A DNA stretch of 64,000 nucleotides from Theocolax elegans (GCA_026168455.1 CM047428.1:35205255-35269254), one strand, 5' to 3'; positions 1 through 10,257 are shown, counted from the stretch's first letter. Program-made: numbers and translations. The notes: a model not told the origin generated them from the sequence alone.

Positions 1-1182
1 GGGGAGAGAATAGCACTCAGATCTGCAATCTCTCAATTAGAGAGGCTGAGAGGCCTTGTGCTGAGATGCGCCCTGGGAACGGCTAAGGCTTCGCCGACGG
101 CTGCCCTAGGGGCTCTTCTGGGCATAGAGCCCTTAGCCCTCACGATTGAAGCAGAGGCAGCCAAAGGACTCCTCAGAGTTGTAGGAGGGGCGGAGGAAAG
201 GGGGAAGACATTGGGAGCCAATTTCTATGGAGGCCTGCAAGACATGCCCATGGACAAGGCGACTACTGTCCACCTCTTTCACAAGAAATACAGGATCAGT
301 CTTCCTTCAAAAGAAGACTGGACATCTCAAAAGGCTCAACTTCCCGCATCTGGAGAGGTCTGGTATACAGACGGCTCAAAGAATGCGGGAGGCTCAGGAG
401 CCGGTGTCTACAGAAGGAGGGATGGAAAAGGACAGACCATACCGCTCGGAGCGTACACGACTGTGCACCAAGTGGAGCTGCTGGCCATCATCTACTGTAC
501 ACACTGGGCGGCCTCCTACAAATCCAGGGAGCATCTGTATATCTGCTCGGACAGTAGGAGTGCTTTAGAAGCCCTGGACGCACCTGTCAACAGATCCCAA
601 CTGGTGACGGAGTGCCACCATGCTCTGAATGAACTGGCTGGCTGCCGCTCTGTGACCCTACTATGGGTGCCAAGTCACATTGGCATCAGGGGAAACGAAG
701 TGGCAGACAGACTTGCCAAACAAGCAAGCAGGGAACGGTTCATTGGACCGGAGCCAATTGTTGGCATCTGCAACTCGGAATTAGTAAAGATAACCCGAGA
801 GTGGATAGCCAAGAAACACGAAGAGGCCTGGAAGAATGCGCCGGGCTGTCGTGTAGCAAAAAGCTTTATTAAACCCCAAATGCTAGGAGACTGGGCTTCC
901 CAAATCTCCAAGTTAAGCAAGAGGAACGCAAGATTAGTGGCAGCTGTGATAACTGGTCACGGCGCGTTACTTAAATACAGACATATGATAGGACTAAGCG
1001 AAAGTCCAACATGTAGATTCTGTAAATTAGAGGATGAGACAACACTGCATATCGTCTGCAAGTGTCCAGCCCTCATGGAGAGAAGGAAAACCCATCTTGG
1101 GGAATTCCTTCTGCATTGTATAGACTTTACGGCAGAGGACATTCCAAGAATAATTTCCTTCTGGAATAATATCTTTGAATGA
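1..1182 (+). CDS. LINE ORF2 C-terminus: RNase H and zinc motif (partial)
   Basis: The frame is open from base 1, so the protein starts upstream of the window. What remains is the C-terminal part of the ORF2 polyprotein of an I-type non-LTR retrotransposon. An RNase HI domain spans about 355-710. Its acidic residues are visible in WYTDGSKN, HQVELLAI, CSDSRSAL and GNEVADRLA. RNase H removes the RNA strand of the cDNA hybrid during target-primed reverse transcription. Near the C-terminus lies a C-x2-C-x8-H-x3-C motif (CRFCKLEDETTLHIVC), as is usual for the tail of these proteins. No stop or frameshift interrupts this part, so the copy looks young. The (TAA)n tail and terminal RNase H favour the I clade over jockey; the clade is inferred. 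Confidence 0.85.
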   Translation, partial: GERIALRSAISQLERLRGLVLRCALGTAKASPTAALGALLGIEPLALTIEAEAAKGLLRVVGGAEERGKTLGANFYGGLQDMPMDKATTVHLFHKKYRISLPSKEDWTSQKAQLPASGEVWYTDGSKNAGGSGAGVYRRRDGKGQTIPLGAYTTVHQVELLAIIYCTHWAASYKSREHLYICSDSRSALEALDAPVNRSQLVTECHHALNELAGCRSVTLLWVPSHIGIRGNEVADRLAKQASRERFIGPEPIVGICNSELVKITREWIAKKHEEAWKNAPGCRVAKSFIKPQMLGDWASQISKLSKRNARLVAAVITGHGALLKYRHMIGLSESPTCRFCKLEDETTLHIVCKCPALMERRKTHLGEFLLHCIDFTAEDIPRIISFWNNIFE

Positions 1183-1272
1183 GCCCACTGCATCAGAGGG
1201 ACGCCAAGGGACTACCCATGCGCCCGGAGGCCTTATAGGCCCGACTCAATCAATAATAATAATAATAATAAT
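1..1272 (+). mobile_element. I-type non-LTR retrotransposon, 3' part
   Basis: The element consists of the RNase H ORF, a 3' UTR of about 70 bp and a TAA-repeat tail at 1252-1272. The 3' UTR is recognisable because its reverse complement recurs at 8511-8653, including the GCGCCCGGAGGCCT stretch and the TAA tail. A TAA-repeat 3' end instead of poly(A) is typical of I elements. The 5' part lies outside the window. Confidence 0.8.
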
Positions 1273-1274
1273 AC

Positions 1275-2240
1275 GTGTATAAAGATTATTTTAAGAAAAG
1301 TGGAGAAGACAATTTATTAAATTTTAAAGACTGTAAAGTTATGACAGAAATAGTAGATTGTAACCAAGATCAGAATATAACAACTAAAGAAATAGAAAAT
1401 ACAGAAGAAGTAATAATTAATAGAAAAAGGGGAAGACCCCGTAAAAATGAAATCAAGATTATTGAGGAAAAGACTGATGAAGTTGAATTCAAAAAGAAAA
1501 GGGGAAGACCCCGTAAAGTTGAAATCAAGACAAATAAACTGATTATTGAAATCGTAACAATCAAAAAGATGAGGGGAAGACCCCCGAAAAATGAGACAGA
1601 AATTAAGAATCAAACTGTTTCTAAATAAAGATGATGATGATCTAAAGTATCAAGCATTACTAGCCAAAATTCAAGGAGATCCTCAAACTTATAATGAAAC
1701 TGTAAGTTGCATGGATAGAGAGAAATGGCTTAAAGCCATAGAACTAGAATTGAATGCATTAAAAGAAAGAAAAGTATTTGAGACAGTCAAGAAAGACAGT
1801 TTATTGAAGAGTGATGCAAAATTAAATATTCTTGACTCGAGATGGGTATTTAAAAGAAAAATTGATGAAGACGGAAATGTTAAACATAAAGCGAGATTAG
1901 TTGTGAGAGGTTTTAAAGATAAGAACGATTACGATCTGAGTGAAATATATGCACCAGTATCTAGGTTAACATTGGTACGATCATTCTTAGCAATAGCTAA
2001 TAAATTTAAGATGCATCTAAAGCAACTGGATGTGGAAACTGCATTCTTGTATGGTGAATTGAATAAAGTCATTTACATGAAAGTACCAGAGGGTGCAACA
2101 ATAAATAATAAAAATGAAGACAATTATGTATGGAAATTAGTGAAATCACTTTATGGTTTGAAGATTAGTCCTAAAAGATGGAACGATAGATTTACACAAG
2201 TAATGAAAGAATTAAAATTTATATCTGAATATAAATACGT
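1275..2240 (+). pseudogene. Ty1/copia pol fragment: AT-hook-rich linker and N-terminal reverse transcriptase
   Basis: Two overlapping frames (1275-1628 and 1591-2298) together form a copia-type fragment, so there is a frameshift near 1600-1630. The first frame is lysine-rich and has three spaced RGRP-type motifs (KRGRPRKNE, KRGRPRKVE, MRGRPPKNE), resembling AT-hooks. The second shows the start of the copia reverse transcriptase family (RVT_2): DREKWLKAIELEL, WVFKRKIDEDGN, KARLVVRGF, YAPVSRL, QLDVETAFLYGEL and SLYGLKISPKRW. The homology stops near 2235, before the catalytic YVDD, and runs into AATATT-rich DNA. It therefore cannot encode an active polymerase. Confidence 0.8.
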
Positions 2241-2244
2241 TTCG

Positions 2245-2685
2245 TTTCAAAATTATATTACACAAGGAAAAATTATAATATTCCTCAAACATTGTTGAAA
2301 TATTTCACGTAATATTACACTGTAATGTTTCGACAATGTTACATGAAATATTGTGATGAAAGTCTGTGCAATATTTTAGTAATATTCCAAATGATTATTT
2401 TTGTTTTAACATGTATTGATATTATAACAATAGTTCATGAAATATTGTATACAATATTTATAGAATATTACACGAAATATTACATGAAATATTTCAGTAA
2501 TATTGTTGTAATATGTTGTGAAATATTCAACTTTCCATTAGTGAAAATTTTACACCAAATATTTCATTAATATTTAAAAAATATTACTATGAATTATTTC
2601 AGAAGAATATTTTGTAATATTATTGATATATTTTCTAAACATTTCCGCAATATTTTTTTGTAATATTACATGCTGTGTGGGTCTA
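2245..2685. repeat. AATATT-rich degenerate short tandem repeat
   Basis: About 430 bp are built from irregular copies of a 10-20 bp theme around GAAATATT and GTAATATT. The stretch begins where copia homology is lost and ends near a TGCTGTGTGGG motif. A similar stretch lies at 15525-15860. It may be the inside of a MITE with subterminal repeats that truncated the copia element. No coding sequence is credible here. Confidence 0.5.
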
Positions 2686-2689
2686 CTTG

Positions 2690-3665
2690 GAAGTGATTAC
2701 TTTTTACCAAAACAACTATCACACTGCAGCAGTCCATTTTCTAAAAATAAAAAAGAAGTAAATTAGTAATTATTTAAGTTAAAATAGTATTAAATTATGA
2801 AGAATACTTATCTATATTTGAATTTCCCGCGTAGTCAGTTTTTAATTATCCCGCGTGTCATAGGGATGTACTGCTGCCAACTGTATCACCATGTCGCCAA
2901 CCTTCGATGTTGATATCCCTATGTCCACGTGTTGAGATAACCTATAAATAAATAAATAATAAATATACGTTTTAAATAACATTTACAACTACGTATTGTT
3001 AAAATTGTTTATGTAATTTCATTTTTTATATTTTTTATGTATAATATATTGTTGATGTTTATTGCAAAGTGAACAATAAACAAATAATTATATATTACTA
3101 CATTTTAAATTGTTTAATTATATAATAATTATATTTCTATTTATACTAAGATTATTGTAAAAGTTTATATTTTTGAATTTTATTTTATTATATCCAGTCA
3201 AATTATTTATAAATTGTTTATATTTTTAATTTAATACATACGTACCTTCTTCGTATTGGTGTGTCAAATTGGCGGGATACTTACATGTATATAAAGGGCC
3301 TAAGTCCAATGTTTTGTATTCAGTTCCTTTCCTGGAAACGATCAATAAGGTAAGGACCGGCTTATCCATACGGAGAAGTAGGTCCAAGTCGGGAAGCATC
3401 CTCGTGGTGTAACCGGTGTTCCTACCTTTTCCTGGTATGTTTTGACAGGCATATCATTTAAGAGAACTTGTCAAAACATTCTATCCTTTTTCACTAACAC
3501 GCGCGCCATCGTCACGATATTTTTTAACTACATTATAAAGTGCATTGATTATTTGAATTTTATTTGTATATTTTGATTAATTTGAATAAATAAATAATAT
3601 AATTTAAAATTAAAATCTTTTTATTTTTTACACCATCCTTCCTAATTGTCTTATAAAAAGAACGT
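2690..3665. other. AT-rich stretch without a recognisable gene
   Basis: There is no convincing ORF. A short inverted repeat pairs CATAGGGAT (about 2859) with ATCCCTATG (about 2915). A core-promoter-like arrangement lies at 3288-3324. Downstream is a moderately GC-rich patch (3325-3520), then AT-rich DNA with AATAAA-type motifs near 3585. The combination could be an unrecognised LTR remnant, but no paired repeat is visible in the window. Confidence 0.4.
3288..3325 (+). promoter_or_regulatory. TATA box plus initiator-like site
   Basis: TATATAAA at 3288-3295 is followed 34 bases later by TTCAGTT, which fits the arthropod initiator TCAGT. This spacing is close to that of a Pol II core promoter. 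No ORF follows directly. The site may belong to a decayed retroelement LTR. Confidence 0.4.
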
Positions 3666-4070
3666 TGTAACACATTTCTTTCGTAGCAAGTTTATCACTA
3701 CCTTTTACTGGAAGAACACAGTAATTTTTTTTTCTCTTTTTTCGCGTATTAAAAAATATGCATTTAAATTATGAACATTTACAATTATTGTACTTAAATT
3801 GCGTCGCGCAATAATTGCACGCGCTAACTAATCATTTAGCATAATAATTATTAAATTAATAAGTGTTACTAATCATTAGGTTTAAGACTCGTAGTATAGT
3901 AAGATAGCTTCGCGAATAACCCACGTCGTAAAACGCGAGTTCAACGCCCGCGATATAAATAGCCAAGGGGCATTGACCGCTCCCCCACTACTGCGCCTAC
4001 TGGCCAGTTCATTGACCTCGTTCGGAGTGGGGCAACCATGTTCTGCGCATGCGCGCTCTCGCAGATTGGG

Positions 4071-4105
4071 TATATAAGCCGCGCCGAGAACCGCTGTAAT
4101 CAGTC
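4071..4105 (+). promoter_or_regulatory. LTR core promoter: TATA box and TCAGT initiator
   Basis: TATATAAG begins at 4071 and TCAGTC at 4100, which puts the initiator A 31 bases from the TATA start. That is the canonical arthropod spacing. The site lies inside the LTR upstream of the tandem array, so the array would be transcribed as leader RNA. Confidence 0.65.
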
Positions 4106-4224
4106 TGGATCAGGGAGCCGGAGGAAGCTGGTCGTGAGCATACGGCCAGACTAAATCTTAACCCTGGTGCGGCGCCCGTAGATGCGAACGTCCGTAAACC
4201 AAACCTACCGTAACGTAACCGCTT

Positions 4225-4566
4225 CCCGACCGTATCCTCGTGAGCACACGTGGGTTATCCCGACCGTATGTTCGTGAGCACACGTAGATTATCCCAACCG
4301 TATCTTCGTGAGCACATGTAGATTATCCCGACCATATTCTCGTGAGCATACGTGGATTATCTCGACCGTATCTTCGTAAACACACGTAGATTATCCCGAC
4401 CGTATCTTCGTGAGCACACGTAGATTATCCCGACCATATCATCGTGAGCACACGTGGATTATCCCGACCGTATCTACGTGAACACACGTAAATTATCCCG
4501 ACCGTATCCTCGCGAGCACACGTGGATTATCCCAAACCGTATTTCCGTGTGAACACACACGATAAC
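4225..4566 (+). repeat. 34-bp tandem repeat array in 5' LTR
   Basis: There are nine full 34-bp units plus one diverged terminal unit. Each has the pattern CCCGACCGTATCNTCGTGAG followed by CACACGTGGATTAT. Each unit holds a small inverted repeat, CGTG-AGCA-CACG, and several contain the E-box CACGTG. Units differ from one another by one to four bases. The second LTR carries its own version with different unit variants. Confidence 0.9.
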
Positions 4567-4750
4567 CGTTAGTTGCATCCGTTTAGGAAACTAGTTATAA
4601 GGTAGCATTGTAAAATATGTAAGTCGCGTAGTAATCAGTATTGCTTTTTTATTTGATTCTAGATTAAATAAGTTCGCATTCCAGTCAGCAGGGGAAACGG
4701 CGATTCCATTTATTTTCTATTGTACACAACTTAGCTTTACAAATATATAT

Positions 4751-6405
4751 GGGTGGTTCTCTGTGACATCGAAGATGAAAAAAATAAATATTGCTATAAC
4801 TGTGGGAATATGTTTTAGAGGTATCCAGTAGTTCTCCTGAATTTTTTCAGATTTTTTCTGGGCCATTATTTTAAGTTACAGAGAGTCAAAGTTGACATTT
4901 TAGCACTTTTTTGCATTATATGCCCATTTTCATGAATTTTTAGCTCCCAGGGGATGCATTTTTCACTAAAAACATAAGTATGACTTTTTTTGTAAAATTT
5001 TCCGAACCTTTCATTAAAAATACTTTTAAAGACATAAATGTATGCTGTCACACTCTTGTAAGCCATTTAAACCTTAAATAGTGAAAATCAGCAATTCTGC
5101 TCCGGACTCTGGTAACCTAATACTGTCTAAAAGATGTCTTTTTATAGTCAGAAACTGCCTAAAAATTTCCAGAGTGGGTCTAAATCATTAAGATCACTTA
5201 TGGTCAAAATATCCGGGAAAAGTGCCCGAAATATTAATAGAAATGTCTATTTGTTGCCTTATAACGATGAATCCAGTAGCATGATCATTGCAAAAAAATT
5301 TATGCACGTACCTTGGAATAGTAGAAAAGTATCTCCACTTGTTTCGGTATCCATCTAATCCCCTGTCAGCTGCTAAAAATACAAATATTATTATAAAATT
5401 ATAAAAAATTATTTTTTAAACATTTATAATGCTGAATTTTTAGTTTCACATCCCTTACAAGAATTATAATACTAATCTGAAGGATTACTATAAATATATA
5501 AACATCATTATTACAATAACTGAATATACGTATTTAATACAAAAGATATATAAATAAATCGGATATATAATTATAATGAATAATATGATAACGTGACAGT
5601 GACAAGTTTGTGAAATCTAAACAATGTATTGCTGAATAATAATAATAATAATGTTGATACTTTGATAGTAATCCTTCAGATTAGTATTATAATTCTTGTA
5701 AGGGATGTAAAACTAAAAATTCAGCATTATAAATGTTTAAAAAATAATTTTTTATAATTTTATAATAATATTTGTATTTTTAGCAGCTTACAGGAGATTA
5801 GATGGATACCGAAACAAGTGGAGATACTTTTCTACTATTCCAAGGTACGTGCATAAATTTTTTTTCAATGATCATGCTACTGGATTCATCGTTATAAGGC
5901 AACAAATAGACATTTCTATTAATATTTCGGGCACTTTTCCCGGATATTTTGACCATAAGTGATCTTAATGATTTAGACCCACTCTGGAAATTTTTAGGCA
6001 GTTTCTGACTATAAAAAGACATCTTTTAGACAGTATTAGGTTACCAGAGTCCGGAGCAGAATTGCTGATTTTCACTATTTAAGGTTTAAATGGCTTACAA
6101 GAGTGTGACAGCATACATTTATGTCTTTAAAAGTATTTTTAATGAAAGGTTCGGAAAATTTTACAAAAAAAGTCATACTTATGTTTTTAGTGAAAAATGC
6201 ATCCCCTGGGAGCTAAAAATTCATGAAAATGGGCATATAATGCAAAAAAGTGCTAAAATGTCAACTTTGACTCTCTGTAACTTAAAATAATGGCCCAGAA
6301 AAAATCTGAAAAAATTCAGGAGAACTACTGGATACCTCTAAAACATATTCCCACAGTTATAGCAATATTTATTTTTTTCATCTTCGATGTCACAGAGAAC
6401 CACCC
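4751..6405. mobile_element. Foldback element with 740-bp inverted arms
   Basis: The left arm (4751-5490) and right arm (5666-6405) are inverted copies of equal length that differ at only a few positions by eye. They surround a 175-bp loop (5491-5665). The ends are GGGTGGTTCTCTGTGAC and its complement. It sits in a (TA)n tract of the LTR, which hides the target duplication. Each arm holds short open frames of 66 and 74 codons. These are mirrored between the arms and show no known domain, so I treat them as incidental. A further partial copy lies at 62019-62828. Confidence 0.9.
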
Positions 6406-6522
6406 ATATATATATATATAGTTAGTCTTTTGCAATTAAGGTACGGTATAGTTATTTCAATTTCCTTCCTGACCGAATCCTGGAATCTGAACAAGACCCC
6501 GGCGAAGATTCACTCCGTTACA

Positions 6523-6540
6523 TGGCGCTCGGACAGCTAA
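6523..6540 (+). other. Primer-binding site of the gag-protease element
   Basis: TGGCGCTCGGACAGC follows the LTR end GTTACA directly. TGGCGC starts are common to retroelements primed by host tRNA 3' ends; the exact tRNA cannot be assigned from the sequence alone. Confidence 0.65.
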
Positions 6541-6689
6541 TTGTAAAAGGAATTTGAAAGTCTTTTAGTTTTAAATTTTTTTTTTTGGCGGACTTACAAA
6601 CTAGTTAATATTATAAATCACACTAGGATGCCGCGATAACACTAACACTATTACACTTATAAATTCCGACAACTAAACAAATTGTAAAA

Positions 6690-7780
6690 TGGCCCCCGTG
6701 TCGGATTTACAAATTACGCCGAGAAGATCTAATTGAAGAACTAAAAAAGCATAATATTGACACTGATGGTATCGTTACATAACTAAAACAACGATTTGTG
6801 CAGTTTGTAAGACTAAATGAAGCATTATTCTCCGACAAAACTCCAGGTCCTGAAGGTTACAAAGAAGACTTAGACATAACTAAAGACCTAGCAGCCGACC
6901 ACGGTAACCTCTCATTACTTGGACCGTCCGGTAGCAACAATCAAGAACAACAAAATATGATCCCGCAAATAACTTCAACACCAATGGTACCAGTACCACC
7001 ACCAGTACCGTCAAGAAGAGAAGTCATGGATCAGATGAGGAAATGGAATTGTCACTTCAAAGGAAAAGACGTTTATTCTTTTCTGGAAAGAGTCGATGAG
7101 TTAAGGCAAGCATACGAATTCACCGAAGAACAAATACTGCAGGGATTACCTGAACTCTTGAAAGGCAACGCACTACAATGGTACCGTAACCAGGCAAGAA
7201 ATTTAAATTCATGAAAAGAAGTGGAAGAGTATTACGAGGATTTTACTTATCTCCACAAGAAAGAAGGAATTTGGGTCGACAAATTGCAGCGAGAACCCAG
7301 ATGACGAACGAGAACATTCGAGACTTTACCACAGCATTATTAACCCTAATGCGTCGAAGAGGGGACTACGATCCAGAAGAACAGCTGGATAATTTGTATT
7401 ATAATATGAAAGCTGAACTTCGAATTCACATCCGCCGATCCGAAATAAGAAACATAAGTCAATTAATTCAAAGAGTGAAAGAACATGGAGCTAATGTGCT
7501 AGAGATCAACCGAACATACAAACAACAAAAAAAGACAATGACCATCACCAAAATCAACACAGCTTACAAACGAAATGAATGTTGCTGGCGCTGTAAACAA
7601 CGTGGGCACAACCGTAGTCAATGCCGAAATCCGTGGAAACCATTTTGCTCGGTTTGTGGAAAGGACGGTGTCTACACGAAAGACTATCATGGAACAAGTC
7701 AGGGAAACGGGCAAAGGACCGAGTCAACCAGGCCAATGACTCGGTCCACGAACGAGATAACCGGTTCTTCGTCACCGTAA
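6690..7780 (+). pseudogene. Gag polyprotein, gypsy-like, with stops and a frameshift
   Basis: An N-terminal SAP-like segment (LRREDLIEELKKHNIDTDG, near 6715-6775) is cut by an in-frame stop at 6780-6782. The frame continues at 6783-7214 with a proline-rich stretch and the start of a capsid-like helical domain. A frameshift near 7215-7235 moves it to a second frame, which runs to 7780 and finishes that domain. It then has a zinc knuckle CWRCKQRGHNRSQC (C-x2-C-x4-H-x4-C) followed by a degenerate second knuckle. Such proteins assemble the particle that packages the element RNA. Two lesions make this copy non-functional. Confidence 0.75.
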
Positions 7781-7991
7781 ATATAAGAGGCCGACGTTTT
7801 AAGGCACTTATTGATTCCGGTGCCGTTAGGTCCTCCGCCAACAGAGCCGCGACCAACTGGTGTTTGGCCAAAGGATGGGAAAAAGTGACTAAAGAGAACC
7901 GAGCCGTATTAGCCGATGGTAGTGTAATACCACTCGAAGACAACATAGCCGGTCCATGTTGGATAAGGGGCAACAAGGTACTTGGCAATTT
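7735..7991 (+). pseudogene. Retroviral-type aspartic protease, truncated
   Basis: A frame shifted by -1 from gag contains FVTVNIRGRRFKALIDSGA. LIDSGA is the active-site triad region of a pepsin-like retroelement protease (normally D-S/T-G), and a short beta-rich stretch follows. Homology ends at about 7991, where LTR repeat units begin. The -1 offset to gag may be the natural gag-pol frameshift of gypsy elements, but no slippery site was verified. Confidence 0.65.
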
Positions 7992-8510
7992 TCCTCGTGA
8001 GCACACGTGGATTATCCCGACCGTATCTTCGTGAACACACGCAGATTATCCCGACCGTATCCTCGTGAGCACATGTGGATTATCCCGACCGTATCATCGT
8101 GAGCACACATAGATTATCCCGACCGTATCCTCGTGAGCACACGTGGTTTATCCCGACCGTATCTTCGTGAGCACACATAGATTATCCCGACCGTATTCTC
8201 GTGAGTACACGTGGTTTATCCCGACCGTATTTTCATGAGCACACGTAGATTATCCGGACCGTATCCTCGCGAGCACACGTGGATTATCCCGAACCGTATT
8301 TCCGTGTGAATACACACGATAACCGTTAGTTGCGTCCGTTTAGGAAACTATTTATAAGGTAGCATTGTAAAGTTTGTAAGTCGCGTAGTACTAAGTATTG
8401 CTTATTTATTTGATTCTAGATTAACTAAGAACGCATCCCAGTCAGCAGGGCAACGGCGATTCCATTTATTTTCTATTGTACACAACTTAGCTTTACAAAT
8501 ATATATATAG

Positions 8511-8651
8511 TTATTATTATTATTATTATTGATTGAGACGGGCCTATGAGGCCTCCGGGCGCATGGGTAGTCCCTTGGCGTCCCTCTGATACGGTGGGCT
8601 CATTCAAAGATATTATTCCAGAAGGAAATTATTCTTGGAATGTTCTCTGCC

Positions 8652-8653
<2 letters not shown>
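8511..8653 (-). mobile_element. 5'-truncated I-type LINE 3' end
   Basis: This is the reverse complement of about 1130-1272: the last codons of ORF2, the 3' UTR and the TAA tail (here TTATTATT at the left). Strong 5' truncation is normal for target-primed reverse transcription. It lies in the (TA)n tract of the LTR, at the position where the foldback sits in the other LTR. Confidence 0.9.

Positions 8654-8698
<45 letters not shown>
8654..8698. repeat. (TA)n microsatellite
   Basis: About 45 bp of uninterrupted TA dinucleotides separate the LINE fragment from the rest of the LTR. The corresponding tract beside the foldback at 6405 is shorter. Confidence 0.9.
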
Positions 8699-8704
<6 letters not shown>

Positions 8705-8975
8705 CTTTTACAATTAAATTACGGTATAATTATTTCAATTTCCTTCCTGACCAAATCCTGGAATCTGAACAAGACCCCGGCGAAGATTCACTCCGTTACA
8801 AAATAATTTTTAAGACTTTCAGTAGTAGTTATTAGTAGCTTTTTTAAATGACGCGTATTTCTCTTTTAATAAAAAACCTACTCTCTATATGAAGTTTGAA
8901 GAGTAAAAAATAACTTTTGAGGTGGTTTATGACGTATATATAAACGACTGTTTTTCGTAACTTAGATATAACGGC

Positions 8976-8980
<5 letters not shown>

Positions 8981-9013
<33 letters not shown>
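8981..9013. repeat. (CT)n microsatellite
   Basis: A run of CT dinucleotides lies immediately upstream of the inferred BEL LTR start. Confidence 0.9.
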
Positions 9014-9017
<4 letters not shown>

Positions 9018-9018
9018 T

Positions 9019-9842
9019 TGTCATTCTTTCCCTTAATTACCTGCGTCGCCAAGCGGGTTGTACCTTTCCACTACACCTTTCCTACTCGTTGCTCGTTCGG
9101 ACGTGCTCGAAACTTGCACACGGACATATGCACTCGCAACTCGTCTCATATGCAGGTTTATTAGCCGGAAAAACCCAAGCGTTGAGGATCCCATGGAAGA
9201 CATCCTTGCAGTTGATGGGTATTCCCCTCCTCCCCACTCTCTGTCATAGAAAATCGTACGAATACTGTGACGAAACGAGAGCAGAGCATTCATTCGAACC
9301 TTGATCCTACCTTATATTGGATTTTCCGACTTGCGAATCGTTGCGTTTTGAGAAATCGTCGAAGTGCGAGTTACACCGTCTTCTCAGTGTGTGTGTGTGT
9401 TTGTATACGTGCGATTTCATAAACAGTGGTGAACAGAGGTGATCTCTGATTCCTCGTTCAAGGACGAGCTTCTTCAAAGAGTACAACTTGGAGTGAGCGC
9501 AGACTCGTCGTTCGAGAACGACTCTACTTCGCTGTAAACGCACAACCGCGTACACAGCCTTTACTTCTGGACGCAGATACATTCCTCGGGCGGCATCCGC
9601 CACGTATTGAAGATATCCTGTAAGTTTCCGCGACTATTATTAGTATCTATTGTATGACATTGTATTCAACTCCGATAAGGACATTGCACGGCTTTTTCTC
9701 CCCTTTCCGAGGGGAGTTTTTTCTGCCAGTCCCAAATAAATGTGCCTATTGTTATACAGCGAAAGAGTTTATTTTATTTATCTGATATCCCTCATTAAAT
9801 CCTCACCAAACCTCGCGATTAAAGTTTAATTAATATAAAACA
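9019..9842 (+). repeat. 5' LTR of the BEL/Pao element
   Basis: The end is fixed by the primer-binding site two bases downstream; the LTR ends AAAACA at 9842. The start at 9019 (TGTCATTC) is a guess from the usual TG start, since no second LTR is available for comparison. An AATAAA signal sits near 9736. A short ORF in the region (about 9307-9603, minus strand) is not credible. Confidence 0.5.
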
Positions 9843-9844
9843 TT

Positions 9845-9861
9845 TGGTGCCCCGGGTGAGG
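9845..9861 (+). other. Primer-binding site of the BEL/Pao element
   Basis: TGGTGCCCCGGGTGAGG lies directly downstream of the LTR. TGGTGCC-type sites are common in insect BEL elements. The 396 bp from here to the gag start at 10258 is an AT-rich leader with no ORF. Confidence 0.75.
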
Positions 9862-10257
9862 AATTTGGAATTATAATTACTCAAATTTAAAGAACTTTCG
9901 CTTGTTACAAAAGGTATTATTTATTAGTAATCATATTTAATAGTTATATTATTTGTAAACTATACATTCTGCTGTTTTATTATTCTACACATTTGTTGCC
10001 GCGCTGTTTTTACTTAATCGCTCGCGTATTTGTTTGATCTTTAACTTTCTGTATTTTCTTGCTCTTCAAATCGCTGATAATTTTACCTTGTTATCATATA
10101 TAGATTTAATGCAATAGCACTGTCACGATTAAAATAACGGTATTTACAATTTATATTTATATTATAATTATATACAACAAGTTATATCGTCAATTTAAAT
10201 AGAAAAAAAGTAGGGCTTACACTATTTTCTTTGATTAATTATTATTATACATATAAA

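Larger units (their letters stand above)
3666..6522 (+). repeat. 5' LTR of the gag-protease element, split by a foldback
   Basis: The LTR contains a promoter (TATA at 4071), a 34-bp tandem array (4225-4566) and a conserved 3' part that matches the second LTR. That match runs from GATAACCGTTAGTTG near 4561 to CTTTACAAATATATAT near 4750, then from TTAGTCTTTTGCAATT near 6422 to GTTACA at 6522. Removing the foldback at 4751-6405 restores collinearity with the second LTR. The 5' boundary is tentative. Confidence 0.6.
3666..8800 (+). mobile_element. LTR retrotransposon reduced to gag and protease, with nested insertions
   Basis: The 5' LTR ends CCGTTACA at 6522 and is followed at once by a TGGCGCTCGG primer-binding site. 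The same LTR end recurs at 8800. The internal region encodes gag and the start of the protease. It then jumps near 7990 into the tandem array of the 3' LTR, so reverse transcriptase, RNase H, integrase and the first part of the 3' LTR are deleted. The start at 3666 (TGTAAC) was chosen because it mirrors the GTTACA end; no clean target duplication supports it. The gag style suggests Ty3/gypsy. Confidence 0.65.
7992..8800 (+). repeat. 3' LTR, 5'-truncated
   Basis: It begins inside the 34-bp array with one partial unit, eight full units and a diverged unit to about 8331. It then matches the 5' LTR through TTTACAAATATATATATAG at 8510, is interrupted by a LINE fragment and a (TA)n tract, and resumes at about 8698 through the GTTACA end at 8800. 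The promoter part is missing. Confidence 0.8.

Noticed and set aside
4225..4566. CRISPR-like repeat array
   Set aside because: There are no unique spacers. The 34-bp units are directly adjacent and sit in a eukaryotic LTR.
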